NCBI RefSeq assembly: GCF_000015045.1
Contig: NC_008609.1
Span: 1,603,001 to 1,667,000, forward strand
Length of the DNA stretch: 64,000 nt
Direction of reading: 5' to 3'
Source: Pelobacter propionicus DSM 2379
GTDB taxonomy: Bacteria > Desulfobacterota > Desulfuromonadia > Geobacterales > Pseudopelobacteraceae
Shown here: in pieces, positions 44,127-52,492 of the stretch
Layout of the letters: each line of letters opens with the position of its first letter
Position numbering within the stretch: the stretch's first letter is position 1
Notes under the pieces: generated by a model
What the model was told of the DNA's origin: nothing
Database searches by the model: none
The model's input: only the letters and a program-made list of their open reading frames with translations
Made by a program: the position numbers and the translations under genes

Positions 44127-44981
44127 TTATTTGGCTGCCCTGGCTTTCCATTCCTTTGAGTCGGGGAAGAAGAGCTGCGCGCCGTACACGTCCTTGCCGA
44201 ATTCGTTCACGATCTTCTGCCCCTTGTCGGGGGCGCTCAGCCATTTCACGAAGGTGGCGCTGTCCTGGGCATTGATTTTCGGGAACTTCTGCTGGCTGAC
44301 CGGGATCAGGGAGATGCGGTTCAAGAGCGCCTCATCCCCTTCCACCAGGATCCGCAGGCTGATCTCCTTCTTCAGGGAGAGATATGTGGCACGGTCGATG
44401 AACGTGTAGCCCTTCTCGGTATTGGTGTAGGCCAGAGTGGCCTTGTTTCCCTCGCTCCCCTTTTCAAAGACCCGGTACCAGGGGCCGGTCGGTTTCATCT
44501 CCGCCTTGGCCCAGAGTTCCGTCTCAGCCACATGGGTGCCGGATTTGTCGCCGCGACTGATGAAGGGGGCTCCCTTTGCGGCGATCTTCTTCAGAGCCTC
44601 GGTGGCTGTCTTCGTTCCGCGGATGGCGGCCGGGTCATCGGCCGGGCCGACGATGACGTAGTCATTGTACATGAAGGGTATGCGCTCGGTGCCGTAACCG
44701 TCGGCAACGAATTTTTCTTCCAGAGACTTGGCATGCACCATCACCAGGTCGATGCTCCCCTTCTGGGCGATCTTTAACGCCGCGCCGGTGCCGGCTCCCA
44801 CGTGGCGTACGCGGATGTTTGTATCCTTTTCAAATGCGTCTTCCAGTACCGACACGATCCCCGCGTCGATGGGGCCGATGGTGCTTGCCAGCAGGATGAA
44901 TCCCTGCTCCGCCAGGGCCGCCGATGTCCACGAGGCCAACAGCAGCAGGATTGCCAGGGTACAGCCGGTCAGTCGTTTCAT
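44127..44981 (-). CDS. Divergent TupA-like binding protein
   Basis: A 284-residue paralogue of the neighbouring gene with a signal peptide (about 1-24). The TTTSTQDSG block is changed to ASTIGPIDAG, while SRGDKSGTHVAETELW and DRATYLSLKKE are retained. The first oxyanion loop has thus diverged and may select another ligand (molybdate, or an unrelated oxyanion). It is separated from the first copy by 70 bases and probably cotranscribed with it. Confidence 0.75.
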   Translation of the reverse strand: MKRLTGCTLAILLLLASWTSAALAEQGFILLASTIGPIDAGIVSVLEDAFEKDTNIRVRHVGAGTGAALKIAQKGSIDLVMVHAKSLEEKFVADGYGTERIPFMYNDYVIVGPADDPAAIRGTKTATEALKKIAAKGAPFISRGDKSGTHVAETELWAKAEMKPTGPWYRVFEKGSEGNKATLAYTNTEKGYTFIDRATYLSLKKEISLRILVEGDEALLNRISLIPVSQQKFPKINAQDSATFVKWLSAPDKGQKIVNEFGKDVYGAQLFFPDSKEWKARAAK

Positions 44982-45313
44982 ACAGTAATCTCCTTGTGTG
45001 AAGTATGCGCCCCAGGCGCTGCTAAAACGTCCTGTTGCCCTGATAATGAACGACGCAGGTGAAGAAAAGCCGGTCTCCTCCCCTGCCGGGCACTGTCTGT
45101 CATAAAAGAGAAAAAACGGGGGAAATGCCTGTTGCTAATGAAGCGGATATAGCACAGGCATTGTAGCCGTGTCTATATATCGTTTCCGCAGGGTGAATGC
45201 AATCCGGCTCTGTTGACGGTCATGGGGGATGTTGAGGAGAGAGGAAACGGCGTATGCCTGGGTGTTGGATCCTGGTCAGGGGGATTCGTCGGGTGTGGCC
45301 GGGGCGCCGGCGT
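44982..45313. other. Intergenic region upstream of the TupA-like genes
   Basis: 332 bases. It holds a strong stem-loop at 45124-45162 and the half-site TATATATCG (45174-45182), which resembles one arm of a ModE box. The 85 bases nearest the preceding stop show nothing further. Confidence 0.5.
45124..45162 (-). terminator. Long stem-loop between phosphatase and TupA-like genes
   Basis: AATGCCTG pairs with CAGGCATT and, after a one-base bulge, TGCTA pairs with TAGCA around a 12-base loop. On the minus strand it is followed within a dozen bases by CCCCCGTTTTTTC. It may terminate the aldehyde oxidoreductase transcript or act in the TupA leader. Confidence 0.5.
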
Positions 45314-46084
45314 TCACGAAAGGACCGCTCCCTGTAACCTGATGGTTGCTTTCCGTCCATTGTCGGGCCTGCCTTCCGTGGTTGCCGCCGTCGCCTGCTC
45401 TTCGCCTTGGCTGGAATAGTCCCCGTGCTCTTCCGTTGCCCGGGAGATGATCCGCTGGAAGACCTGACTGTCCAGGTTCATCTCCCTGAGCCGCATGCCA
45501 TCCCTGCCGCAGTCGATCACGTTCAGGCAGGCGTAGTCCTGGCGCAGCCGGAACAGGTTGTCCAGGGGCATTCCCAGTATGTGGGAAAGGATAATCCGGT
45601 TGACCCCGGCATGCCCCACGATCAGCAGATTGCCGGTGGTGTTGCGCACGATCTCCTCGAACAACGGGATGACCCGCGCCGCCACATCGGCGAAACACTC
45701 GCCTGCCGGCGGGCGGTAGTAGACCATGTCGGCGCCGCGCTTCTCGTATTCGCCCGCGTAGTGGCTACGCACGTCGTCCATGGCCTGGCCGTCCCAGGCA
45801 CCCATGTTGATCTCCCGCAGCTTGGAGAGCGGCTGGACCGGGGCGTTTCTCCCCTCGGCGATGATGCAGGCGGTTTCGTGGGAGCGGCAGAGGTCGCTGC
45901 AGTAGATCCGCTTCAGGGGGATGTTTGCCAGTTCCGTGCGCCAGCTTATGGCCTGGGCGCGGCCGGTGGCGTTCAGTTCGATGTCCGCCTGTCCGATGTA
46001 CCGTCTGACGTTGTCCTGGCGGATATCGCCATGGCGCATGAGAAAGACGGTGGTGGGGTAGTTGCGGTTGTGTGTGTCGCTCAT
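45314..46084 (-). CDS. Histidine phosphatase (phosphoglycerate mutase-like) family
   Basis: A 256-residue protein with the RHG motif at FLMRHGD (17-19), CSDLCRSHETA, and the second catalytic His in IVGHAGVNR. It resembles CobC-type and other small-metabolite phosphatases. It is coupled to the NTP transferase-HD gene by an ATGA overlap, at the end of the aldehyde oxidoreductase operon. Related operons of Desulfovibrio have a similar gene set, so a phosphatase step in cofactor maturation is likely. The C-terminal 35 residues are low-complexity. Confidence 0.82.
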   Translation of the reverse strand: MSDTHNRNYPTTVFLMRHGDIRQDNVRRYIGQADIELNATGRAQAISWRTELANIPLKRIYCSDLCRSHETACIIAEGRNAPVQPLSKLREINMGAWDGQAMDDVRSHYAGEYEKRGADMVYYRPPAGECFADVAARVIPLFEEIVRNTTGNLLIVGHAGVNRIILSHILGMPLDNLFRLRQDYACLNVIDCGRDGMRLREMNLDSQVFQRIISRATEEHGDYSSQGEEQATAATTEGRPDNGRKATIRLQGAVLS

Positions 46085-47202
46085 TGTCTGCTGATAACCT
46101 CTGCCATGGGGCACCCCAGAGTGGCTTCCAGGCGTGTTTGTATGCTGAGTGCCGCGTGTAACCGGTTGGTAACGTTCTTTAAAATAGCAGGGTCATGGCC
46201 ATGGCGCTCCAGGGCGACACGGAAGCGTTCGGACAGGGTGACGCGGCGATCCCCCTGCACCAGCTTGTCCGCCAGGTAGAGCAGCTCATGGGGGGTGATC
46301 CGCACTCCCGTGCCTGGCGTGATATCCATGTGGCTGGCCACCAGTTCCGCCACCGCTCCGAAACCGGCCTCCCGCAGCAGGCGGGCTCCGGCCTGGGCAT
46401 GGTCCGCCTCGGCCCTGGCAAGGTCGTGCAGCAGACCGGCCGCCTCCAGGAGTCGGGTGTCCAGGTCATAGTCGTGGCGGTTAAGTCTGCCGGCCATCGT
46501 CAGCGCCAGGTCAGCCACGGCCCGTCCGTGACGGATGATGGGGGAATCCGCCGGCAAGAGCATTTCCAGCAACGCCATGCATTCCGCTTCAGTGGGAATC
46601 TCGTAGCGGGTGACCTTCTCCAGAAGCCCGGCATAGGCCTCGGGGGTGTCCATGTCATTGAGGATGTGCCCGTCGCTGACCGCTATGCTCCGGGAGCCGT
46701 CTTCCCACTGTCCCAGCGCTCCCCGCAGACCGTCGTTTCCGCGCCACTTCACGATCTCCCGGGCGTGCCTGGCGGCGATCAGCGGCGGGTGGCCGCGCAC
46801 CCCCTGAAAGGCGGGGTAGAGCACATCATCTCTTCCTTCCTCGTACTCCTCCAGCAGGTGGCGGATGGTGGCCGTCCTGACCAGCGGGATATCCACCGGG
46901 ATGACGAAAAAGGGGGCGCGGCCGTCGGCAATGGTTTCCGCACCAGCCACCACGGAAGTGAACATCCCCTCCCGGTAGCGGGGATTCAGGATTCCCCGGA
47001 CCCCCAGGTGGGTGAGCAGCGGTTGCAACTCTTCCGCACGGTGGCCGATGACCACGCGGATATCCTCCACGCCGGCCGAGCGGAACAGGGAAACGCTGCG
47101 CTCCAGAACCGTCATCCCCCCCAGGGGGAGCAGCGGCTTGAAGTCGCCCATGCGCGAGGAAAAACCGGCCGAGAGGATCAGGGTCGTGCTGGTATGGGTC
47201 AT
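46081..47202 (-). CDS. MocA-like NTP transferase fused to HD domain (DVU_1551-type)
   Basis: A 373-residue two-domain protein. The N-terminal half (1-200) has LSAGFSSRMGDFKPLL (10-25), typical of MobA/MocA enzymes that attach CMP or GMP to molybdopterin, and VIPVDIPLVR. The C-terminal half has an HD phosphohydrolase pattern: RHGRAVADLALTM, LLHDLARAEADHAQ, and VASHMDITP. MocA makes the cytosine dinucleotide form used by xanthine-oxidase-family enzymes, which fits the Mop enzyme of this operon. I choose the ATG at 47202 (AAAGGG upstream); an in-frame ATG at 47262 would add 20 residues. The HD part is unusual and may hydrolyse a nucleotide. Confidence 0.8.
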   Translation of the reverse strand: MTHTSTTLILSAGFSSRMGDFKPLLPLGGMTVLERSVSLFRSAGVEDIRVVIGHRAEELQPLLTHLGVRGILNPRYREGMFTSVVAGAETIADGRAPFFVIPVDIPLVRTATIRHLLEEYEEGRDDVLYPAFQGVRGHPPLIAARHAREIVKWRGNDGLRGALGQWEDGSRSIAVSDGHILNDMDTPEAYAGLLEKVTRYEIPTEAECMALLEMLLPADSPIIRHGRAVADLALTMAGRLNRHDYDLDTRLLEAAGLLHDLARAEADHAQAGARLLREAGFGAVAELVASHMDITPGTGVRITPHELLYLADKLVQGDRRVTLSERFRVALERHGHDPAILKNVTNRLHAALSIQTRLEATLGCPMAEVISRQ

Positions 47203-47266
47203 GTCGGTTCCCTTTCCGGACTCGGGGACGTGTTCAGACGCCCCGCTGGCGTTGCTATCCATGGGG

Positions 47267-48598
47267 TCATGGACCGGAGCCTTGCCGGGTATCGATGATG
47301 GCCCGCTTGATGGTGGGCGACGGTGCAGAGCATCCCGTCCCGTCAGTGTCCAGGGTCAGGACTCCCGCTGCCACGGCCTCCGCTATGGCGGGGAGCGCCA
47401 GCAGGGCGTCTTGCACCTGGCTGGTGAACCCTGCGCTGTTCCCGCTCCCCGTTTCGATGCCGATGGAGAGGACCTCACGACAGTCCCTCTGCCCCAGTAT
47501 GGCCTGATAGTTGAGCAGGAAGGGGAGCGGGAACAGCGCCTCGTCCAGTTGGGTGATGCTCAGCTGCCCGCCGCTCGCCAAGGAGAACACCCCTCCCATC
47601 CTCCCCCGTACCCGCTCCAGCTGGCGCAGCACGCTGCCGCAGGGGCAGGGTTCGGCCAGGAAGCGGGCCAGGTCGCCGGTGCGGTAGCGCACCAGCGGCA
47701 TGCCCCGGCGGGTGAGGGTGGTGAAGACCACTTCTCCCGGCTCTCCATCGGGAAGGATCTCTCCGCTCAGCGGGTCGACGATCTCCAGGTACAGGTCCGC
47801 CTCACGGGGGTGGTAGCCGCACAGGCCGGCGCATTCCACCGCCCCTCCCAGCCCCATCTCGGTCATGCCGTAGTGGTCGAACACCGGCACCTCCCAGAAA
47901 GTTGACAGGGCCTCTTTGACGGCCAGCGGCGCGTAGTCGGCGCTCACCAGGATGCTCGTGAGCCGCTTTCGGCACAGCCGGCGGGCAGCCGGGTGGCGTG
48001 TCAGGCCGAGCAGCTGTACCGGAAGCCCCACCAGGCAGTCGATCTCCTCTTCAACGATCCGGCGCAGGGTTTCCTCGCTGTCCCGGACCAGGCCGTGGAT
48101 GATCCCCGTAACCCCCAGGCGCTGGAGACCCTTTGCCAGCAGGTCGCCCACGCTGCCGGGCAACTCCCCCGGCATGAGGATCAGCACCCGCTGTCCCGGC
48201 CGGACCATGGTTCCCATGCCGTGGTGGAAGAAGTCAACGGTAAGCTCAAGGTCATGGGCGGTGAAGTGCAGCCGTTTGGGGGGCGCGGTGGTGCCGGAAC
48301 TGTGCAGGGTCACCACCCGTTCGATCTCTCCGGCTGAGACGCAGAGGAAGCGCCGGTCGTCCTCCCGGATCTGGTCCGGGGTGGTGAAGGGGAGGGTGGC
48401 CATCTCCTCCAGGGAGGCGGGTGTGCCGGATTCTGTCAGCTGCTGCCGGTAGAAGGGGCTCTGTTCCCTGACGTATGCCAGGGTCTCATGCAGCCTGTCC
48501 AACTGGTATTGCTCCAGTGCGCTACGGGTCAGCCGCGCTCCCGCTGCCAGGCCGATCCTGGCCCCGATCCATCCTTCCAGGGGGGTCAGCCGTGGCAT
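47267..48598 (-). CDS. AMP-dependent CoA ligase (PaaK-like, DVU_1553-type)
   Basis: A 443-residue adenylate-forming ligase like phenylacetate-CoA ligase. It has LHSSGTTAPPKRL (nucleotide loop), DHYGMTEMGLGG, and RYRTGDLARFL. The middle part also has CPCG, four residues resembling a metal site in this subgroup. It lies in a conserved operon with Mop aldehyde oxidoreductase, so activation of the acid product or of an acid precursor to CoA is plausible. No measured substrate exists that I know of. The start at 48598 follows GGGGCGG; the gene runs close to its neighbours. Confidence 0.82.
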   Translation of the reverse strand: MPRLTPLEGWIGARIGLAAGARLTRSALEQYQLDRLHETLAYVREQSPFYRQQLTESGTPASLEEMATLPFTTPDQIREDDRRFLCVSAGEIERVVTLHSSGTTAPPKRLHFTAHDLELTVDFFHHGMGTMVRPGQRVLILMPGELPGSVGDLLAKGLQRLGVTGIIHGLVRDSEETLRRIVEEEIDCLVGLPVQLLGLTRHPAARRLCRKRLTSILVSADYAPLAVKEALSTFWEVPVFDHYGMTEMGLGGAVECAGLCGYHPREADLYLEIVDPLSGEILPDGEPGEVVFTTLTRRGMPLVRYRTGDLARFLAEPCPCGSVLRQLERVRGRMGGVFSLASGGQLSITQLDEALFPLPFLLNYQAILGQRDCREVLSIGIETGSGNSAGFTSQVQDALLALPAIAEAVAAGVLTLDTDGTGCSAPSPTIKRAIIDTRQGSGP

Positions 48599-48620
48599 GT
48601 CAGTCCGCCCCGTGCCCTGC

Positions 48621-49079
48621 TCATCCGTTTTCTCTCCCCGGCCTTCCGGCCGTGATATCGTAGCCGCTGGCGGCCAGTATCTCCAGCACTTTGTGGTAGG
48701 TCTCGGCCACAACGGAGCCGCAGCGCTGCCTGACCTCGCTCCTGTCTCCCACGATGGCCTGGCAGGTGACCCCGCCAAAGCGGCTGCCAAATGTCTTCTC
48801 GAACCACCCCTCCAGGTCGCGGGTCATGTGCATGAGCCGCTCGTCCTCGTACTCGTCGTCGCTCCCCTTGCCGGCGAACAGCGCCAGCAGGCAGGCCGCG
48901 CCGGTCAGGCAGCCGCAGAACCCGCCGGAGAAGCCGGAGCCGTTGGCCAGCCCCCCCAGTGCGCTGATCAGGTCCGGGTTCTGCTTTCCCTGGGCTTCCA
49001 GCACCATGATCATCAGGATCTGGCTGCAGTAGTAGCCGTTGTAGTCCAATTCAAGCATGCGCATCAGGGTCTGATCCAT
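48621..49079 (-). CDS. C-GCAxxG-C-C protein (DVU_1555-type)
   Basis: A 152-residue protein with YYCSQILMIM, GFCGCLTGAACLLALFAGKG (the C-GCAxxG element), GVTCQAIV and RCGSVVAET cysteines. It is a paralogue of the protein at 33834-34283 with the same cysteine spacing. In Desulfovibrio vulgaris the corresponding gene is in the Mop-linked cluster. Its job is unknown; a redox relay or metal-handling step during activation of the aldehyde oxidoreductase is likely. Confidence 0.88.
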   Translation of the reverse strand: MDQTLMRMLELDYNGYYCSQILMIMVLEAQGKQNPDLISALGGLANGSGFSGGFCGCLTGAACLLALFAGKGSDDEYEDERLMHMTRDLEGWFEKTFGSRFGGVTCQAIVGDRSEVRQRCGSVVAETYHKVLEILAASGYDITAGRPGRENG

Positions 49080-49123
49080 GGTATTCCTTTCGTGACTGGT
49101 GACGGTGACGGAAAGACCGTAAC

Positions 49124-49170
49124 TTGTGACTTGTGACTCGTCCCTGTTCCCTGATCCCTGTTCACTGCCT
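49124..49170. repeat. Short degenerate repeats between operon genes
   Basis: Tandem copies CTTGTGAC and CCCTGTTC/CCCTGATC/CCCTGTTCACTG lie in the 82-base gap between two operon genes. The motif CTGTTCACTG recurs in the inverted repeat at 55375-55418. These look like dispersed low-complexity repeats, not signals. Confidence 0.5.
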
Positions 49171-49839
49171 ATCCGTCACCAGCAGGTAGTAGCCCGGCTT
49201 CCCCTCCCCGCAGTCGCACAACCCGGAGAGGCACTCCAGGCTGCCGTGGGTCAGCATCACCTGGGCGGCCAGCTCGGTCAGCTTGCGGCTGTGGTCCTCC
49301 CAGCGCAGCAAGCCGTCGAAGCCGCCCGCTAACAGCCAGCCCTGGATGTCCTCGCTGGAGGCGATGCCCCGGCTGCTGCGGGATTCCCCTCCGGTTTCCG
49401 ACTTGAGGGGCGCCCGGCGCCGGTACAGGTCGCTGATCACAAGCTTCCCCCCGGGCCGCAGGGTGCGGTGGAACTGGGCCAAGGCCTTCACCGGATCATC
49501 CAGGAGCGACAGCACGCATTCGCAGAAGATAGCGTCCAGCGACCGGTCGGGAAAGGGGAGTGCTTCCGCCGGGGCTCGCACCAGCCGCAGGGTCGGGTCG
49601 CGCGCCACTCCCTCGGCCAGCAGTTTCTCCGAAATGTCGATGCCGCTGACGCTGTAGGCGTAGGTGTCCCGCAGGTGCTGAACCGTGATGCCGCTGCCGC
49701 AGCCCACATCCAGGAGTTCCGCCTCGCCGGGCAGGCGGCAGAGCTGGACGCCCCGGTCGGTGAGCTCCAGCCCGCCGGGGCGAAGGGTGGGGCCGCTGGC
49801 CTCCCGGAACAGGGGCGATTCATGGAGAGGGGCGTGCAT
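49162..49839 (-). CDS. SAM-dependent methyltransferase (DVU_1556-type)
   Basis: A 225-residue class I methyltransferase: ELLDVGCGSGITVQHL (SAM motif I), IDISEKLL, and LRPGGKLVISDLYRR. A distinctive C-terminal LCDCGEGKPGYYLLVTD carries two nearby cysteines. Its gene lies between the C-GCAxxG and small redox protein genes in the Mop operon. A methylation step in a cofactor or in the metabolite seems likely. The ATG at 49839 comes five bases after the preceding stop. Confidence 0.88.
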   Translation of the reverse strand: MHAPLHESPLFREASGPTLRPGGLELTDRGVQLCRLPGEAELLDVGCGSGITVQHLRDTYAYSVSGIDISEKLLAEGVARDPTLRLVRAPAEALPFPDRSLDAIFCECVLSLLDDPVKALAQFHRTLRPGGKLVISDLYRRRAPLKSETGGESRSSRGIASSEDIQGWLLAGGFDGLLRWEDHSRKLTELAAQVMLTHGSLECLSGLCDCGEGKPGYYLLVTDRQ

Positions 49840-49844
49840 CTGGC

Positions 49845-50051
49845 CTACTTGTCCTCCAGGATCCGCTCGGTGTCGGCCATCTTGCCGTTGACCAGTTCCT
49901 CGGAGATCAGCACCATGCCGCAGTCGGCGCAGGCCGGCAGTTCGACCTCGAAGTTGCCCTTCATGTAGGTGAAACCGACCTTGGCTACCTTCAGCTGGGC
50001 GCCGCACAGGCTGCAGGTCCACTCCTGCGGGTCTTCCGTTGACAGATTCAT
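49845..50051 (-). CDS. Small CxxC redox protein (DVU_1557-type)
   Basis: A 68-residue protein with two CxxC pairs, WTCSLCGAQ and PACADCGMV, suited to a rubredoxin-like Zn/Fe site or ribbon. It overlaps the large Fe-S flavoprotein gene by ATGA and is followed by the methyltransferase. Its size and pairing match the redox protein of the Desulfovibrio Mop-linked cluster. Confidence 0.85.
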   Translation of the reverse strand: MNLSTEDPQEWTCSLCGAQLKVAKVGFTYMKGNFEVELPACADCGMVLISEELVNGKMADTERILEDK

Positions 50052-52414
50052 AGTTTGGTCCCCACGATGTTCATGCGGTGGCAGTAGGCGTTGTGAACCC
50101 TGTAGCCTCCCTCGGTTGGCGTGTACTCCACCCAGAAGGTCACGTTGCCAAATTTCAGGTAACCGCGGTACACGCCGCTGGTAGCGTTGTGCAGCTTCCT
50201 GCCGCTTGTCTCGGCATGGTCTATGACCCGTTTGATGTCGCTCTCCAGGATCCGTCGCTCGTCGGCAGTCCTGCGCACCTCTTCCGTCATCAGAAGGGTG
50301 ATACGGTCGTGCTCCTCCACGCCTGCTCCCCCCGGTTCTCCCTGCTGCTTCAGAATGCGCTCCCTGAGAGCGGCACGGTTGTGGCGCCGCTCGGTCCAGG
50401 AGATCCAGCCGCGACCGGCCGGGTCGCCCAACCCTTCAGCCGGGAAGAGCTGCTCGATCAGGTGGGAGGTGCGCTTGCCGCCGGCGGCCAGGTTGTCCCG
50501 GCACATGGCGCAGTAGGCCAGGTAGTCGTTGTCCATGACCGTCGGCTGGTAGTAGCTGGTGTCGGGCGGGTCGATGGCGGTGGTGCGGTGCCTGACCACA
50601 TCCCTGGCCAGGGCCGGGTCGGCGTTGAACATCAGCCCGCCAAAGCCGCAGCATTCGGCCTTCTCGCCGCTCAAAGGGAGCTCGTTGATGGCAAAACCCA
50701 GGGAACGGGCCAGGCTTCGGACCTGGCGGTGGGTCTCGCCATCGTGGCGGGCCATGCAGGGGTCGGTGATGGAGACCGTGGCGCCGTTGTTGGTCAGGTG
50801 TCCCGGGGGAAGACCATGTTCCCCGATCAGCTCCCACAGGGTGTGGGTCTCCATCTCTGGCTGGTTGTCCTGGAACAGGGTGCGGCAGGTGGAGCAGGCG
50901 GTGATCACCCGTGGCCTGCCCATGCGTTCCCACTGGGCCCGGATGGTTGCCTGGGCCTCCTGGAACAGGTCGTCCCGACCGGCCCAGCGGGCGGGTGCGC
51001 CGCAGCAGCCAAGCATGATGCCCACGCCCCCCTCCAGCTTCTCCCGCAGGTAGGCGTAGGAGGATTCTATCTCCAAGGGCGTGGTGGCAGAGAGCTGGCA
51101 GCTGGGGAAGTAGAGCCAGGCGCTCTCCTCCCTGCCCGGCTCGTGACGGCAGAGGGCGCAGCGCTGGGAGTTGCTGTACTCCATGTCCAGAAGGGCGAAC
51201 TCGTGGAAGGAGGGGGGCATGAACTCCTTCTTCAGGAAGGTGCGGCGCTCGCGCTGCATCATCTCGCCCACGTTGAAGTTGTTGGGGCAGACGGTCTCGC
51301 ACAGGCCGCAGCTGCTGCAGCTATTGACGAACAGGTTCTTGGTGTGCGCCCTGCCGAACATGACGTACTCACTGTTGAATACCTGCCGGGCGTACTTCTT
51401 GGGATAGCCGTTGTTGCGGTCCAGGTAGAGGCAGACCTTGACGCACTCCAGACATTCGCACTGGATGCAGCGGCCAGCCTCTGATATCGCCTCTTCCGCA
51501 CTGTATCCCGAAACCGCGCCGGCAGGTGAAACTCTCGCCAGGGGGGATATGCCGCTGGTATTGGTGTAGAGCCGTGACGGGTAGGGCCCCTCCAGCTCGC
51601 GGCCGTTCTCCAGGTTGATGTTCATGGTGTAGCGGTCGATGGAGGTGGCTGCCTTGCGTCCGTCCAGAACGTCGTAGATGGGGGAGGGACGGCCATTGCG
51701 GATGCTGTTGCCGCCGGCAAAGACCCCCTCCATGCTGGTTCCCCTGGTGAGGACGTTGCACCACACCGACCCCTTGTCGTCCCGCTCCAGGCCGTTGCTG
51801 TTGACGCCCACCGTATCAAGGCCTACGAACAGGGCGTCGAACTCACCGCGCAGGGTGGCGATGCGGCTGCTGCCGCTGATGTCGCTCATAAGCTCAATGG
51901 TGGCGCCGATTTCCTCCAGGAGCTTCAACTCACCGGCGATCACCTCAGGAGGGAGAACCGATTCCGGGTAGTTCCACAGGTTCCCGCCCAGGCGCCCCGT
52001 CGGCTCGAAGACGGTGACCTGGTACCCCTTGCGCACAAGATCCCAGGCTGCGGTCAGGCTGGAGAGCCCGCTGCCGATGATGGCCACCCTGGTCTGCTTG
52101 CGCGGCAGCATTACCCCCCTGACCTTCTCCCGGGCTGTCTCCACGCAGGCCCGCTCCAGGGCGGAGATGGCGATTGACTCACCCACCTCGTTGCGGCGGC
52201 AGGTCGACTCGCAGGGGTGGTCGCAGATTCGCCCCAGGATCCTGGGAAAGGGCATGGTCTTGGCCATGGTCTTTAAGGCATCTTCCCACTTGCCCAGACC
52301 GACCTGCTTCACGAACGTCCGGGCATCCACATGGATGGGACAGCCGGTCATGCAGGGAGGGGGCTCCTCCTGGATGCATTTGTCTTCCCATTCCTGTAAT
52401 TCGGTCTTTTCCAT
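50048..52414 (-). CDS. Large Fe-S flavoprotein oxidoreductase (DVU_1558-type)
   Basis: A 788-residue multidomain protein. The N-terminus (1-100) has a GltD-like Fe-S segment with CMTGCPIHVD and ICDHPCESTC. FAD is bound at VAIIGSGLSSLTAAW (about 108), but a second nucleotide-binding half is shortened (GVFAGGNSIRNG). A ferredoxin-type region follows with CIQCECLECVKVC and CSSCGLCETVCP. The rest is a CCG-like domain: MLGCCGAPARW, ACSTCRTLF, CCGFGG and YCAMCRDNL. This joins a pyridine-nucleotide oxidoreductase-type flavin site with an HdrB/D-like cysteine domain, so it is the likely electron partner of Mop. I use the ATG at 52414. Confidence 0.85.
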   Translation of the reverse strand: MEKTELQEWEDKCIQEEPPPCMTGCPIHVDARTFVKQVGLGKWEDALKTMAKTMPFPRILGRICDHPCESTCRRNEVGESIAISALERACVETAREKVRGVMLPRKQTRVAIIGSGLSSLTAAWDLVRKGYQVTVFEPTGRLGGNLWNYPESVLPPEVIAGELKLLEEIGATIELMSDISGSSRIATLRGEFDALFVGLDTVGVNSNGLERDDKGSVWCNVLTRGTSMEGVFAGGNSIRNGRPSPIYDVLDGRKAATSIDRYTMNINLENGRELEGPYPSRLYTNTSGISPLARVSPAGAVSGYSAEEAISEAGRCIQCECLECVKVCLYLDRNNGYPKKYARQVFNSEYVMFGRAHTKNLFVNSCSSCGLCETVCPNNFNVGEMMQRERRTFLKKEFMPPSFHEFALLDMEYSNSQRCALCRHEPGREESAWLYFPSCQLSATTPLEIESSYAYLREKLEGGVGIMLGCCGAPARWAGRDDLFQEAQATIRAQWERMGRPRVITACSTCRTLFQDNQPEMETHTLWELIGEHGLPPGHLTNNGATVSITDPCMARHDGETHRQVRSLARSLGFAINELPLSGEKAECCGFGGLMFNADPALARDVVRHRTTAIDPPDTSYYQPTVMDNDYLAYCAMCRDNLAAGGKRTSHLIEQLFPAEGLGDPAGRGWISWTERRHNRAALRERILKQQGEPGGAGVEEHDRITLLMTEEVRRTADERRILESDIKRVIDHAETSGRKLHNATSGVYRGYLKFGNVTFWVEYTPTEGGYRVHNAYCHRMNIVGTKL

Positions 52415-52492
52415 GGCAGTTTGCCCCCTTGAAAAGGGAGGCGAACGCGGCGCACAGGGCGCCACGTTCGCCTCAATTACATATGATTCAAG

